A stretch of DNA of 64,000 nucleotides from Pseudoxanthomonas suwonensis 11-1 (lineage in GTDB: Bacteria > Pseudomonadota > Gammaproteobacteria > Xanthomonadales > Xanthomonadaceae): NCBI RefSeq assembly GCF_000185965.1, contig NC_014924.1, forward strand, positions 3,348,001-3,412,000. Direction: 5' to 3'. This document shows positions 36,790-45,083 of the stretch, piece by piece. Made by a program: the position numbers and the translations under genes. Below the pieces are notes generated by a model that was not told where the DNA came from, did not search any database, and saw only the letters and a list, made by a program, of their open reading frames with translations. The stretch's first letter is position 1, and every line of letters begins with the position of its first letter.

Positions 36790-37236
36790 TCAGCCCTGCG
36801 GCGTGGCCGCGCGCATGGCCTTGAGGGTGTCGCAGGTCTGCTTCAGCTCGGCCGCCGAGGCATTGGCGAACGCCTGGCGCGCCTCGCCGATGCCGGCGTC
36901 GAAGGCCGCGTCGAACTCCGACGCGCTGATCTGGCCCATGGCCACGGTGGCCTGCTTCTGCTCCTCGCGCATGCGCGTGCGCTCGGCATCGGTGTAGTCC
37001 ATGCCGCAGAACTCGGGTGCCACGTAGAAGGCTGCACCCGCGCGCACCATGCCGCGGTGCTGCTCGCTGACAGTTGCGGCACCGGCGGGCGCTTCGTCCG
37101 CGGCCGTGGCCGGGGCGCTGGCCGACGGCTCCGGACCGGGCGTGGCCGCCGGTTCGGCCTGCTCGCGGCCGCAGGCGGCCGCAGCCAGCATGATCGACAG
37201 CGCCAGCACGGCGGACTTCAGCTCGACATTCTTCAT
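36790..37236 (-). CDS. Small lipoprotein of unknown function
   Basis: A 148-residue protein. The signal ends with an LAAAAC-type lipobox (Cys ~22, ...LSIMLAAAACGREQAEP), followed by a Pro/Ala-rich linker and a helical domain (residues ~60-140: FYVAPEFCGMDYTDAERTRMREEQKQ, FDAGIGEARQAFANAS, LKQTCDTLKAMRA) with two cysteines (in FCGMD and QTCDTL) that could form a disulphide. AAGGAG precedes ATG 37236. It is 92 bp downstream of the OmpA-like gene on the same strand. No family recognised. Confidence 0.75.
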   Translation of the reverse strand: MKNVELKSAVLALSIMLAAAACGREQAEPAATPGPEPSASAPATAADEAPAGAATVSEQHRGMVRAGAAFYVAPEFCGMDYTDAERTRMREEQKQATVAMGQISASEFDAAFDAGIGEARQAFANASAAELKQTCDTLKAMRAATPQG

Positions 37237-37328
37237 GTGCACTCCTTCGTCGCGGAGAAATGACAGGCCGGCAGGACACGACGTCCCCGCGACCACGAGC
37301 GGACGGCCAGGCGGCTATCCACGCATCT

Positions 37329-38375
37329 TCAGCGCTTCACCAATTCCACCCTGCGGTTGCGGGCCTTGCCTTCCTCGCTGCCGTTGTCGGCCACCGGACG
37401 GGTACTGCCGAATCCGGCGGAGGTCAGGCGCGCGGCATCGATCCCGCGGGCGACCAGCGCCTTGACCACCGCGTTGGAGCGACCCTCGGACAGGCGCAGG
37501 TTGTGCCCGGCATCGCCGGTGTCGTCGGTATGTCCCTCGACCCCGAGGTTCAGTTGCGGATCCTGCTGCAGCAGCTCCACCACCTGGTCGATCTGCGGCT
37601 GCGACTCCGGCAGGATCTCCGTGCGGTCGGTGGCGAAATTGACCTGCAGCGCGACCTTGCCGGTGCTGTCGATCTGCGCCTTCAGCTCGCTGGCCGGCAG
37701 CAGGCTGGCGGTCTGCTCGAAGCCTTGCTCCTGGCCGATCAGGTACCAGCCCTGCGCGCTGTTGGTGACCAGGTGGATCCAGATGTTGCCCTCGTCGCGG
37801 CGCACCACGTAGGTGTGCACGGGCTCGCTCCACACGTCGCCGATGGCACCGTTGAAGCCCTGGGTGATCTCGCTGCCCCACGAATCGAGGGTCTCGCGCG
37901 GGATGCGTCCTTCGGACAGCTTCACTCCGCCCATCTGCTCCACGATGGCCTCGAAATTGCGCCGCACCTCGTACTCGGACATCGCCTTGCCATCGGCCGG
38001 ACGCAGCTCGTTGCCCTCGAAGCGACCTTCCACCCAGACCGCCTCGCCGTCGACCCAGAACGGGAAGCGGGCGAAGTCCTTGGCAATCACGCTGCGCTTG
38101 TCGGCCTCGTAGCCCCGCGGCAGCTGGATGTAGGGGAAGTCGCCCAGCGCCACCGTCGAGCGCGGCACCGAGCCGATGTCGAACGCTGGCTTGCCGTCCG
38201 CGGCGGCCACATCCTGTACCCCGTCGCCTGCCTGGCCCGCAACCGCATCCGCATCCGCGCCAGCAGTGGCGCCGGGTGCGGTCTCGCCGTCCGCCGCGGG
38301 TGGCTGGTCCTGTCCGCAGGCGGTCAGGCCAACGGCAAGCAGCAACGCCAGGGGAAGGATGCGGGGCTGGATCAT
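37329..38375 (-). CDS. OmpA-family lipoprotein
   Basis: A 348-residue lipoprotein. Lipobox LTAC (Cys ~20, ...LAVGLTACGQDQPPAADG). Residues ~70-230 form an uncharacterised N-terminal domain (VPRSTVALGDFPYIQLPRGYEA, RFPFWVDGEAVWVEGRFEG, GWYLIGQEQGF). The C-terminal OmpA domain is clear: VNFATDRTEILPESQPQIDQVV, LNLGVEGHTDDTGDAGHNLRLSEGRSNAVVKALVARGID, GFGSTRPVADN, GKARNRRVELV. It should bind peptidoglycan from an outer-membrane anchor. ATG 38375, with AAGGAGTCC upstream. It stands between the Tad locus and tatD and may not belong to either. Confidence 0.9.
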   Translation of the reverse strand: MIQPRILPLALLLAVGLTACGQDQPPAADGETAPGATAGADADAVAGQAGDGVQDVAAADGKPAFDIGSVPRSTVALGDFPYIQLPRGYEADKRSVIAKDFARFPFWVDGEAVWVEGRFEGNELRPADGKAMSEYEVRRNFEAIVEQMGGVKLSEGRIPRETLDSWGSEITQGFNGAIGDVWSEPVHTYVVRRDEGNIWIHLVTNSAQGWYLIGQEQGFEQTASLLPASELKAQIDSTGKVALQVNFATDRTEILPESQPQIDQVVELLQQDPQLNLGVEGHTDDTGDAGHNLRLSEGRSNAVVKALVARGIDAARLTSAGFGSTRPVADNGSEEGKARNRRVELVKR

Positions 38376-38476
38376 GCTCGGGACTCCTTGGGGGAATGTC
38401 TGGGTAAGGGCATGCACGCGCAGCGGACATGGTGCGTCGGTTGCGCATGGTGGGCAAACGCGCGCGTGGCCGCGGT

Positions 38477-39085
38477 TCAGCGCGCGGTCGCCTCCGGTGG
38501 CGGGTCGAACAGCTCCGCAGGCTGCGGCACGTAGCGCAGCCTGCGCACTTCCCAGCGCTGTTCGCGGCCGACGCCGGTGCGGCCCTCGTAGGACAGCACC
38601 AGCCCGGTCTCCGCGTCCAGCCACATGTTTCCCTGGCGGGTCATGCCCGGGCCGGTGGGATTGGGCAGGCGATAGCGCCAGTGCACCGCATTGCGCCCGG
38701 CATACACGCCGTTCTCCACGCGCTGGCAGTCGGCGAACATGCCCAGCCCCGTGCAGGGCGCATCGGCGTCGAAGCGCAGCGGCCAGTGCATGCGCGGTAC
38801 CGGCATCGACCCGCCATCCGCACCGATGATCCAGCCCACCGATGCGCCCTCCGGCAATACCAGCGCGTACTGGCCGCCGGCGTTGTCACGGAAGTGGATG
38901 CGCAGCGCACCGTCGCGGAAGAACAGTTGTGCGGTCTCCATGGCGCCGCGTGGACTGGTACGGGTGAGTGCGCCGAGCTGGTTGGTCAGTACCTCGGCGG
39001 TGCCCGACAGCGGCGCGGCCGCCTGCGCGCCTGCAGCCGGCGCCAGGGCCAGGCCCAGCAGCAGCAGCATTACCTGCCACTTCAC
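38477..39085 (-). CDS. Tad-locus secreted protein of unknown function
   Basis: A 202-residue protein starting at a GTG (39083-39085) that overlaps the preceding TadE stop by 4 nt (GTGA). Signal peptide residues 1-~22 (VMLLLLGLALAPAAGAQA). The mature part has a repeated beta-type pattern, with TAQLFFRDGALRIHFRD, GGQYALVLPEGASVGWIIGADG, GNMWLDAETGLVLSYEGRTG and an LRYVPQPAELFDPPPEA tail. The pattern suggests an outer-membrane- or pilus-associated periplasmic factor, but no family is recognised. It is the last gene of the Tad operon. Confidence 0.75.
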   Translation of the reverse strand: MKWQVMLLLLGLALAPAAGAQAAAPLSGTAEVLTNQLGALTRTSPRGAMETAQLFFRDGALRIHFRDNAGGQYALVLPEGASVGWIIGADGGSMPVPRMHWPLRFDADAPCTGLGMFADCQRVENGVYAGRNAVHWRYRLPNPTGPGMTRQGNMWLDAETGLVLSYEGRTGVGREQRWEVRRLRYVPQPAELFDPPPEATAR

Positions 39086-39741
39086 CGGTCGAGGTTCCCG
39101 CGGTCGCGCACCGGCACCTGCATGCGCACGATCGCGTACGACTCGATCGGCAGGCGCCCGGTCAGGCGGCTGACCGGCGGCGATTCGAACGTGCCGGCCT
39201 TGAGGTACTGCGAACGCCCGCCCAGCACCCAGCCGACGAAGGGCACCACCAGCGGCGCGTCGTACTCCACCTTGACCTTGAGCAGGTTGGCGTCCTGCAC
39301 GTTGACGCCGCTGCTGCCGACGGTGGCGTCGCGGTAGGCCAGCGAGTCGTTGGGCAGGGCGTAGGCACCGTCGTACTGGCGCTCGCGGAACTCGTCCCAG
39401 GCCGCGCGGGTCGGGTTGATCACGGTGATGCGGCCGTGCACCAGCAGGTCGGCGCGCGCCTTGGCGTAGGCCAGTTCCATCTCGACCATGCCGGTCTTGT
39501 GCGCGTACAGCGGCATCATCCCCTTGGCGAAGGCCTGGCGCATCTTGTCGCGGTGCAGCCCGGTCACGGCGCCGGCGCGCGCGGTCATCAGGGCGGCATA
39601 GTCCAGGGTCGACTTCATCCGGTACAGCAGCACCGCCTGCACGACCATCAGGATCAGGAAGAACACCACCGGCGCGGCGATCAGCAGCTCGACCATGGAC
39701 TGGCCGCGCATGCGCCGCGGGCCGGGATTCCGCCTGCTCAT
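39082..39741 (-). CDS. tadE: TadE-like pseudopilin
   Basis: A 219-residue protein with the type-IVb minor-pilin N-terminus RMRGQSMVELLIAAPVVFFLILMVVQAVLLY (glycine before QSMVE, a prepilin peptidase-like site, with Glu at +5) and a single hydrophobic helix. It belongs to the TadE/TadF group of minor pilins in Tad machines. The rest is periplasmic. The start ATG at 39739-39741 overlaps the upstream DUF192 gene by 4 nt. Confidence 0.85.
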   Translation of the reverse strand: MSRRNPGPRRMRGQSMVELLIAAPVVFFLILMVVQAVLLYRMKSTLDYAALMTARAGAVTGLHRDKMRQAFAKGMMPLYAHKTGMVEMELAYAKARADLLVHGRITVINPTRAAWDEFRERQYDGAYALPNDSLAYRDATVGSSGVNVQDANLLKVKVEYDAPLVVPFVGWVLGGRSQYLKAGTFESPPVSRLTGRLPIESYAIVRMQVPVRDRGNLDR

Positions 39742-40118
39742 GCCGTTCCTCCCTTGCCGGCCACCGCGGCCGGTTCCCAGCGCCAGCGTTCGCCGGCGCA
39801 TGGCCGCAACCGCGCCAGCGCGCCGCCGTGCAGCTCGACGGTGGCGGCCGCGCCGCGGCAGGCGGCGGCGCGCCAGGGCGCCACCTGTTCGCGCCACTCC
39901 AGCACCCGCCCTTCGCGGTCCAGGAACACCAGGTCCAGTGGATAGGCCATGCCCACGGTGTGCACGCTGGCGCAGGGCCGGATCAGCAACGCCTCGCTGC
40001 CGTCGGCGGCCAGCGGCGGACGCGCGAGCAGGCCACGCAAGCGCGACCACCAGCGGTCGGCCGCCCAGGCGCGCGGGATCGGCGGGGCGCCTTCGCGGCG
40101 GATGCTGCCCGGCCTCAC
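39738..40118 (-). CDS. DUF192-family protein in the Tad locus
   Basis: A 126-residue protein starting at GTG 40116-40118, overlapping the tadC stop by 4 nt (GTGA). The DUF192 core is recognisable: WWSRLRGLLARPPL, ALLIRPCASVHTVGMAYPLDLVFLDREGRVLEWRE, and a VELHGGALARL end. DUF192 proteins are small and of unknown biochemical activity; this one lacks a visible signal peptide. DUF192 genes are sometimes part of Tad loci. Its tight coupling to tadC and tadE argues for a pilus-related task. Confidence 0.8.
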   Translation of the reverse strand: MRPGSIRREGAPPIPRAWAADRWWSRLRGLLARPPLAADGSEALLIRPCASVHTVGMAYPLDLVFLDREGRVLEWREQVAPWRAAACRGAAATVELHGGALARLRPCAGERWRWEPAAVAGKGGTA

Positions 40119-41005
40119 AGGATCCCCTCCTCGAGCATCTTGAGATAGATGAAGTAACCGATGAACAGGAAGATCAGCGGGAAGAAGAACATCACCAGCG
40201 GCAGCATCATCTTCACCGGGGCCTCCAGTGCCAGCTTCTCCGCGCGCAGGAAGCGTTCCTCGCGGCGCTGGTTGGCCTGCGCGCGCAGGGTGTCGCTGAG
40301 GTTGGCGCCAACCTTGTCGGCCTGGATCAGGGCGCTGGTGAAGTTGGTGATCTGGCTGATGTCCATGCGCTCGGACATGCGCTTGAGCGCCTCGGCGCGT
40401 GGCAGGCCGGCGCGTATGTCGCGCAGCATGCGCGAGAACTCCTGCGACAGCGCACCGGCCGGCCCCTTCGCCACCGCCTGCTCGATCCCGCCGGTGACGT
40501 TGAGCCCGGCCTCCACCGACATGGTGATGAAATCCAGGTACACCGGTAGGTCTCGTACCACCGCCTTGTGCCGCAGCTTGCGCCGCTCGCCCAGCCACAG
40601 CGCCGGGTACAGCCAGCCCAGCACGCCGCCGAACATGACGCAGGCCAGCACCGACGACGGCCCCAGCTTGCCGAGCATCAGCACGCACAGCAGGAAGAAC
40701 AGGATCACCACGATCGCGCTGGCCGCGCGCAGGCCGTAGAACTCCTCCGGCGTCAGGGTGTAGTCCTGGCCGGCCGCCTGCAGCTGGCGGTGGGTCTGCT
40801 CCAGCTGCGAGACATTCAGGCGAGGCGCGAGCCGGCGGGTGAGCACGGTCACCAGCGGCCACATCATCTGCATCAGCCGCGGCAGCGGATCGTAGTAGGT
40901 GCGGTCTTCCAGTTCGACCTCGCGGATCGCACCGCGGGTACCGAGCATCACCAGCACCACGGCGCCGGCAGCCAGGAGGGCGACGAGGATCAGCATCCAG
41001 CTCAT
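40115..41005 (-). CDS. tadC: Tad inner-membrane platform protein TadC
   Basis: A 296-residue type II secretion F-domain protein. N-terminal membrane anchor (WMLILVALLAAGAVVLVML), central hydrophobic helices (SAIVVILFFLLCVLMLGKLG, VLACVMFGGVLGWLYPALWL), then the F domain (RDLPVYLDFITMSVEAGLNVTGGIEQAV, FSRMLRDIRAGLPRAEALKRMSERMD, FTSALIQADKVGANLSDTLR, KMMLPLVMFFFPLIFLFIGYFIYL). With TadB it forms the platform that couples TadA to pilus assembly. The order tadA-tadB-tadC fixes the name. Confidence 0.95.
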   Translation of the reverse strand: MSWMLILVALLAAGAVVLVMLGTRGAIREVELEDRTYYDPLPRLMQMMWPLVTVLTRRLAPRLNVSQLEQTHRQLQAAGQDYTLTPEEFYGLRAASAIVVILFFLLCVLMLGKLGPSSVLACVMFGGVLGWLYPALWLGERRKLRHKAVVRDLPVYLDFITMSVEAGLNVTGGIEQAVAKGPAGALSQEFSRMLRDIRAGLPRAEALKRMSERMDISQITNFTSALIQADKVGANLSDTLRAQANQRREERFLRAEKLALEAPVKMMLPLVMFFFPLIFLFIGYFIYLKMLEEGIL

Positions 41006-41850
41006 ACGTCGATCGTCATGATCTTCTTGCACATGCGGTAGCCGAGGTACTCCATGACCACGCACACGCCGATCACCAGCCAGCCATGCCAGCTGTGGAA
41101 CATCGGCGCCATGGTCTCGGCGTACATCAGCGAGAGGTAGCCCACCAGGAACACCGGCAACAGCGCCATGACGATCCCCTGCAGCTTGCCCTGGGCGGTG
41201 AGGGCCTTGACCTTCTTCTCCATGATCAGGCGCCGGCGCAGGGTCTCGGCCAGGGTGGCGAGGGTCTCGGCCAGGTTGCCGCCGACCTCGCGCGAGATGT
41301 TCACGGCGGACACGAACAGCTCGGCGTCGACGATCGGCACGCGTTTCGAAAAGCTTTCCAGGGCCTCGTCGGCGCGCACGCCCATGTGCTGCTGGCGCAG
41401 CACCAGGGCCAGCTCCTGCGCCAGCGGCGGCTGCCCGTCCTGGACCAGCACCTCCATCGCCGGCGAGAAGCCCACGCCCGCGCGCAGGCTGGAGGCCAGC
41501 ATCTGCAATGCGTCGGGCAGCTGCTCCTGGATCCGGTCCAGCCGGCGGCGGCGCAGCATCACGTAGATCCGCCGCGGCGCGACCGCGATCACCACCGCGG
41601 CGAAGATCGCGAACAACAGGGTGCCGGTGGCCATCCACACCAGCAGCGGCCCGACCACCAGGGCCAGGATGTTGGCCATGAACAGCTGGCCCGGGTCCAT
41701 GAACATGAACATGTCGGCCAGGTTGAGCCGCGCCTGGTCCAGGAAGTTCTCGCGGTAGCGCGCCATGAAGCGTTCGCTGGCACGCGCGCCGATCAGCACC
41801 GCCAGCGCGGTGCCGGCGAACACCAGCAGGGCCACCAGCCACACGCCCAT
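41002..41850 (-). CDS. tadB: Tad inner-membrane platform protein TadB
   Basis: A 282-residue type II secretion F-domain protein. N-terminal transmembrane segment (VWLVALLVFAGTALAVLIG), a hydrophobic pair (FMANILALVVGPLLVWMATGTLLFAIFAAVVIAV), F domain (LPDALQMLASSLRAGVGFSPAMEVLVQ, LALVLRQQHMGVRADEALESFSKRV, FVSAVNISREVGGNLAETLATLAETLR) and C-terminal transmembrane helices (LLPVFLVGYLSLMYAETM, HGWLVIGVCVVMEYLGYRM). The start ATG shares one base with the tadA stop (TGATG); overlaps tadC by 4 nt. Confidence 0.95.
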   Translation of the reverse strand: MGVWLVALLVFAGTALAVLIGARASERFMARYRENFLDQARLNLADMFMFMDPGQLFMANILALVVGPLLVWMATGTLLFAIFAAVVIAVAPRRIYVMLRRRRLDRIQEQLPDALQMLASSLRAGVGFSPAMEVLVQDGQPPLAQELALVLRQQHMGVRADEALESFSKRVPIVDAELFVSAVNISREVGGNLAETLATLAETLRRRLIMEKKVKALTAQGKLQGIVMALLPVFLVGYLSLMYAETMAPMFHSWHGWLVIGVCVVMEYLGYRMCKKIMTIDV

Positions 41851-43550
41851 CAGTCCAGGCCCCCGCGGTTGCGGAAGATGCCCAGGTCCACCGGCACCCC
41901 GCGTTCGGCCAGCGCCTCGTAGAACTCCGGCACCGCGCCGGTGGCGACGAAGTTGCCGGCGACCCTGCCGTCGGGACCGTGGTAGGTGGTCGGCTTGAAC
42001 AGGAAGATGTCCTGCATCTGGATCGTGCCGCTCTCGATGCCGGTGATCTCGGTGATGTGGCTGACCTTGCGCGAGCCGCAGGGATAGCGGCGCTGGTGCA
42101 CGATCAGGTTCACCGCCGAGGCGATCTGCTCGCGCACCACCGTCATCGGCAGCTCCATGCCGGCCATCATCACCATCACCTCCAGGCGCGACAGGGTCTC
42201 GCGCGGGTTGTTGGCGTGGGCGGTGGTCAGCGAGCCCTCGTGGCCGGTGTTCATCGCCTGCAGCATGTCCAGCGACTCGCCGCCGCGGCACTCGCCGACG
42301 ACGATCCGGTCCGGGCGCATGCGCAACGCGTTCTTGACCAGGTCGCGGATGGTGATCTGGCCCTTGCCCTCCATGTTGGCCGGGCGCGCCTCCAGCGCCA
42401 CCAGGTTGGGCTGGACCAGCTTCAGTTCGGCCGCGTCCTCGATCGTGACCACGCGGTCGGCGTCGGGGATGAAGTTGGACAGGATGTTGAGCAGGGTGGT
42501 TTTGCCCGAACCGGTGCCGCCGGAGACCACGATGTTGCGGCGCTCGCGCACGGCAATGGTCAGGAACTCGAGCATGCGCTCGTCCAGCGAGCCGAAGGTC
42601 AGCAGGTCCTCGCCCATCAGCCGGCGCTTGGCGAACTTGCGGATGCTGATGCTGGGACCGCGCAGGGCGACCGGCGGGATCACCGCATTGACGCGCGAGC
42701 CGTCCTTCAGCCGCGCGTCCACCAGCGGCGAGCTCTCGTCGATGCGCCGGCCCAGCGGGGTGACGATGCGCTCGATCGCCGCCAGGCAGGCGCGCTCGTT
42801 GGAGAACACCACCTCCGACTTGCGGATGCGGCCTTCGCGCTCGATGAAGATCTCGTCGTGCGCGTTGACCATGATCTCGGTGACGCTGTCGTCGGCGATC
42901 AGGTCCTCCAGCGGGCCCAGGCCGATGGCCTCGTCCAGCACCTGCTTGGCCAGCACCCGAGGGTTGATGTCCTTGGGCAGGTCCTGGAACTCGCGCTTGA
43001 GGATGTCGTCGATCAGGTTGATCGTGGTGTCGCGCAGGGCCTGGTCGTCCATGCTGCGCACGTCCATCCGGCGCAGGTCCATCTGCCGCACCAGGGCCAT
43101 GTGCAGGCGGGTCCGCCAGGTGGTGAGGTCGGACGGGCCGGGGCCTGCCAGGGTGATCTCGGTGGAGGTCGAGCGCTCGGCTGCGGCGTCCACCGGTCGC
43201 GGCGCGGGCGCGGGCTCCTGGTCGTTGGCTGCCGGCGGCACGCGCATGCCGCCGGAATCGTCGCCGCTGACCTTGAGCGTGTAGTTGCCGATCCGCAGCT
43301 CGTCGCGGCCGCTGATCGGGCCCTGCTTGGCCAGCACCGCCTTGCCGTTGAGGATGATCGGCTCCTTGCCGCCCAGCGGCAGGATGAACACCCCGGTGTC
43401 CTCGCGGACCAGGGTGGCGTGCTTGCTGGCGATGTTCCAGCCTTGGAGCATCACCAGGTTCGCGTCGCCGCGGCCGATGCCGCATTCGCGGTGCATGCAC
43501 CTGACCTGGCGGGTATCGCGTCCGGGTGCGTCGATGAGGACCGTGAACAT
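41850..43550 (-). CDS. tadA: Tad secretion ATPase CpaF/TadA with N-terminal FHA domain
   Basis: A 566-residue fusion. Residues ~20-95 resemble an FHA phosphopeptide-binding domain: GIGRGDANLVMLQGWNIASKHATLV, with Arg27, His44 and Asn68-Gly69 of the FHA pattern; the Ser normally three residues before the His is Ala41, with Ser42 next to it. A Pro/Ala linker follows to ~residue 140. The C-terminal CpaF ATPase has ISIRKFAKRRLM, NIVVSGGTGSGKTTLLNIL (Walker A), VTIEDAAELKL, RPDRIVVGECRGGESLDMLQAMNTGHEGSLTTAHANNPRETLSRLE. It powers Flp pilus assembly. Most CpaF proteins lack FHA; the fusion invites regulation by Ser/Thr phosphorylation, and a Ser/Thr kinase is encoded 10 kb upstream. Confidence 0.93.
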   Translation of the reverse strand: MFTVLIDAPGRDTRQVRCMHRECGIGRGDANLVMLQGWNIASKHATLVREDTGVFILPLGGKEPIILNGKAVLAKQGPISGRDELRIGNYTLKVSGDDSGGMRVPPAANDQEPAPAPRPVDAAAERSTSTEITLAGPGPSDLTTWRTRLHMALVRQMDLRRMDVRSMDDQALRDTTINLIDDILKREFQDLPKDINPRVLAKQVLDEAIGLGPLEDLIADDSVTEIMVNAHDEIFIEREGRIRKSEVVFSNERACLAAIERIVTPLGRRIDESSPLVDARLKDGSRVNAVIPPVALRGPSISIRKFAKRRLMGEDLLTFGSLDERMLEFLTIAVRERRNIVVSGGTGSGKTTLLNILSNFIPDADRVVTIEDAAELKLVQPNLVALEARPANMEGKGQITIRDLVKNALRMRPDRIVVGECRGGESLDMLQAMNTGHEGSLTTAHANNPRETLSRLEVMVMMAGMELPMTVVREQIASAVNLIVHQRRYPCGSRKVSHITEITGIESGTIQMQDIFLFKPTTYHGPDGRVAGNFVATGAVPEFYEALAERGVPVDLGIFRNRGGLD

Positions 43551-43560
43551 GTCGGGTCTC

Positions 43561-45081
43561 TTACCTGAGGTGCGAGTTCTGGCGCGGGCTGATTTCGCTT
43601 TCCAGCGACTGCTCGATGCGGTCGCCGCGGTGCAGCTCCTCCAGGTTCTCCGGCGAGTCCGGAGTGACGATGTGCGGGGTCACGAAGATCACCAGCTCGG
43701 TGCGGTTGCCGCGGAAGCCGTCGGAGCGGAACAGGCGGCCGAGGATCGGGATGTCGCCGAGGATCGGGAACTTGTCCACCGACTTGGCGGCCTCGCGGTC
43801 GAGCAGGCCGGAGATGACGATGGTCTGCCCGGCGAGCACGTTGATCTCGGTCTCGGCGCGGCGGGTGAGGAAGCCGGGCACGCCCTGCACCGCCACCGAG
43901 GGGTCGATGCGGCTGACCTCGGCCATGATCGAGGTGGCCACCTCGCGCGCCGAGTTCACGTTCGGGCTGATGTTGAGGCGGATGCCGTATTCCTTGTACT
44001 CGATCTGGGTCTGGCCCAGCACCGAGGGGATCACGATCGGCACCTCGCCGCCGACCAGGAAGGTCGCGTTGCTGCCGCTGCGGGCGCTGAGCTTGGGCTC
44101 GGCCAGCACCCAGGCCTTGCCGCGGCTCATCAGCAGGTTGATCTGCGAGCCGATGGTGGTGGCGATGCCGAAGTAGCCCTGCGGGCCGGGCAGCCGGGTC
44201 GGCAGCTGTTCGCGGATCTCGTCGAAGGTGCGGTTGTCCTCGGGCAGCACCCGGAAGTAGTCGTTGGTGGTGACGTCGCGGATCAGTCCGCCGATCGGGC
44301 CGCTGATGGTGCTGTCCCAGCGGATGCCCAGGTCCTCCACCGCATCCTTGTTGAACTCCATGATGGTCACGTCCATGCGCACCATCGGGCGCATGCCCAC
44401 CGGGTCGGAACCGGCGAAGTTGAGCACCTGCGGGTAGAGCTTCTGCAGCGCCGCGATCTTGGCGCTGGTCGCCGCGTCGAGCTCGCCGCCGGAGATCACC
44501 ACGTTGGAACCGACCGCGCGCACCGCCACGTCCGGGTGGTTGCCCAACAGCTCGCGCACGGTGGCGGCGACGCCGTCGGAGCGACTGCCGGTGACGTTGA
44601 CCGCGACGGTGCGCTGGGTGCCGTTCCCAAGCCACAGGTGCACGTTGGTCTCGCCCGGCTGGGTGCCGATGAACACCAGCTCGTTGCGGCCGACGGTGTG
44701 CACGCTGAGGATCTCGCCGTCGCCCACCGCGACCCGGCGCAACGCCGCCGGGACCCTTCGCACCGCGGCCTCGCCCGCGTGCAGGGTCAGCGCGTCGGCC
44801 AGCGGCTGGGCGGTGGAGGCGCGGCCATCGCCGGCCAGCGCGCGGTTGCCGCCGTCGCCGCTGCCGCCGACCTCCTGGACCTGGCCGGCGGCGCGGCGCA
44901 GGGCCTGCTCCACCTGGGCGGGGGTGGGCGTGGCCGGGTCGGCGGCGCCAGCGGTGGATCCGGTCGCGGCCGGGGCTTCCTGGGCCATCGCTCCCCATGC
45001 CGGTGCGGCCAGCAGGAGCGCCAGCAGCAGTGCACCGGCGACGCGGTGGCCATGGCCGCCGCGCTGCATCGTGTTTCGCAT
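43561..45081 (-). CDS. cpaC: Outer-membrane secretin CpaC/RcpA
   Basis: A 506-residue secretin, the outer-membrane pore of the Tad machine. Signal peptide (AGALLLALLLAAPAWGAMAQ), then an N-terminal domain with GDGEILSVHTVGRNELVFIGTQPGETNVHLW and a BON-like stretch (VAATVRELLGNHPDVAVRAVGSNVVISGGELD), then the secretin core (GMRPMVRMDVTIMEFNKDAVEDLGIRW, WVLAEPKLSARSGSNATFLVGGEVPI, VNVLAGQTIVISGLLDREAAKSVDKFPILGDIPILGRLFRS, NRTELVIFVTPHIV). ATG 45081 preferred over the TTG at 45087; GGAAGGGG precedes. Overlaps nothing, 10 bp before tadA start. Confidence 0.95.
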   Translation of the reverse strand: MRNTMQRGGHGHRVAGALLLALLLAAPAWGAMAQEAPAATGSTAGAADPATPTPAQVEQALRRAAGQVQEVGGSGDGGNRALAGDGRASTAQPLADALTLHAGEAAVRRVPAALRRVAVGDGEILSVHTVGRNELVFIGTQPGETNVHLWLGNGTQRTVAVNVTGSRSDGVAATVRELLGNHPDVAVRAVGSNVVISGGELDAATSAKIAALQKLYPQVLNFAGSDPVGMRPMVRMDVTIMEFNKDAVEDLGIRWDSTISGPIGGLIRDVTTNDYFRVLPEDNRTFDEIREQLPTRLPGPQGYFGIATTIGSQINLLMSRGKAWVLAEPKLSARSGSNATFLVGGEVPIVIPSVLGQTQIEYKEYGIRLNISPNVNSAREVATSIMAEVSRIDPSVAVQGVPGFLTRRAETEINVLAGQTIVISGLLDREAAKSVDKFPILGDIPILGRLFRSDGFRGNRTELVIFVTPHIVTPDSPENLEELHRGDRIEQSLESEISPRQNSHLR

Positions 45082-45083
45082 CC

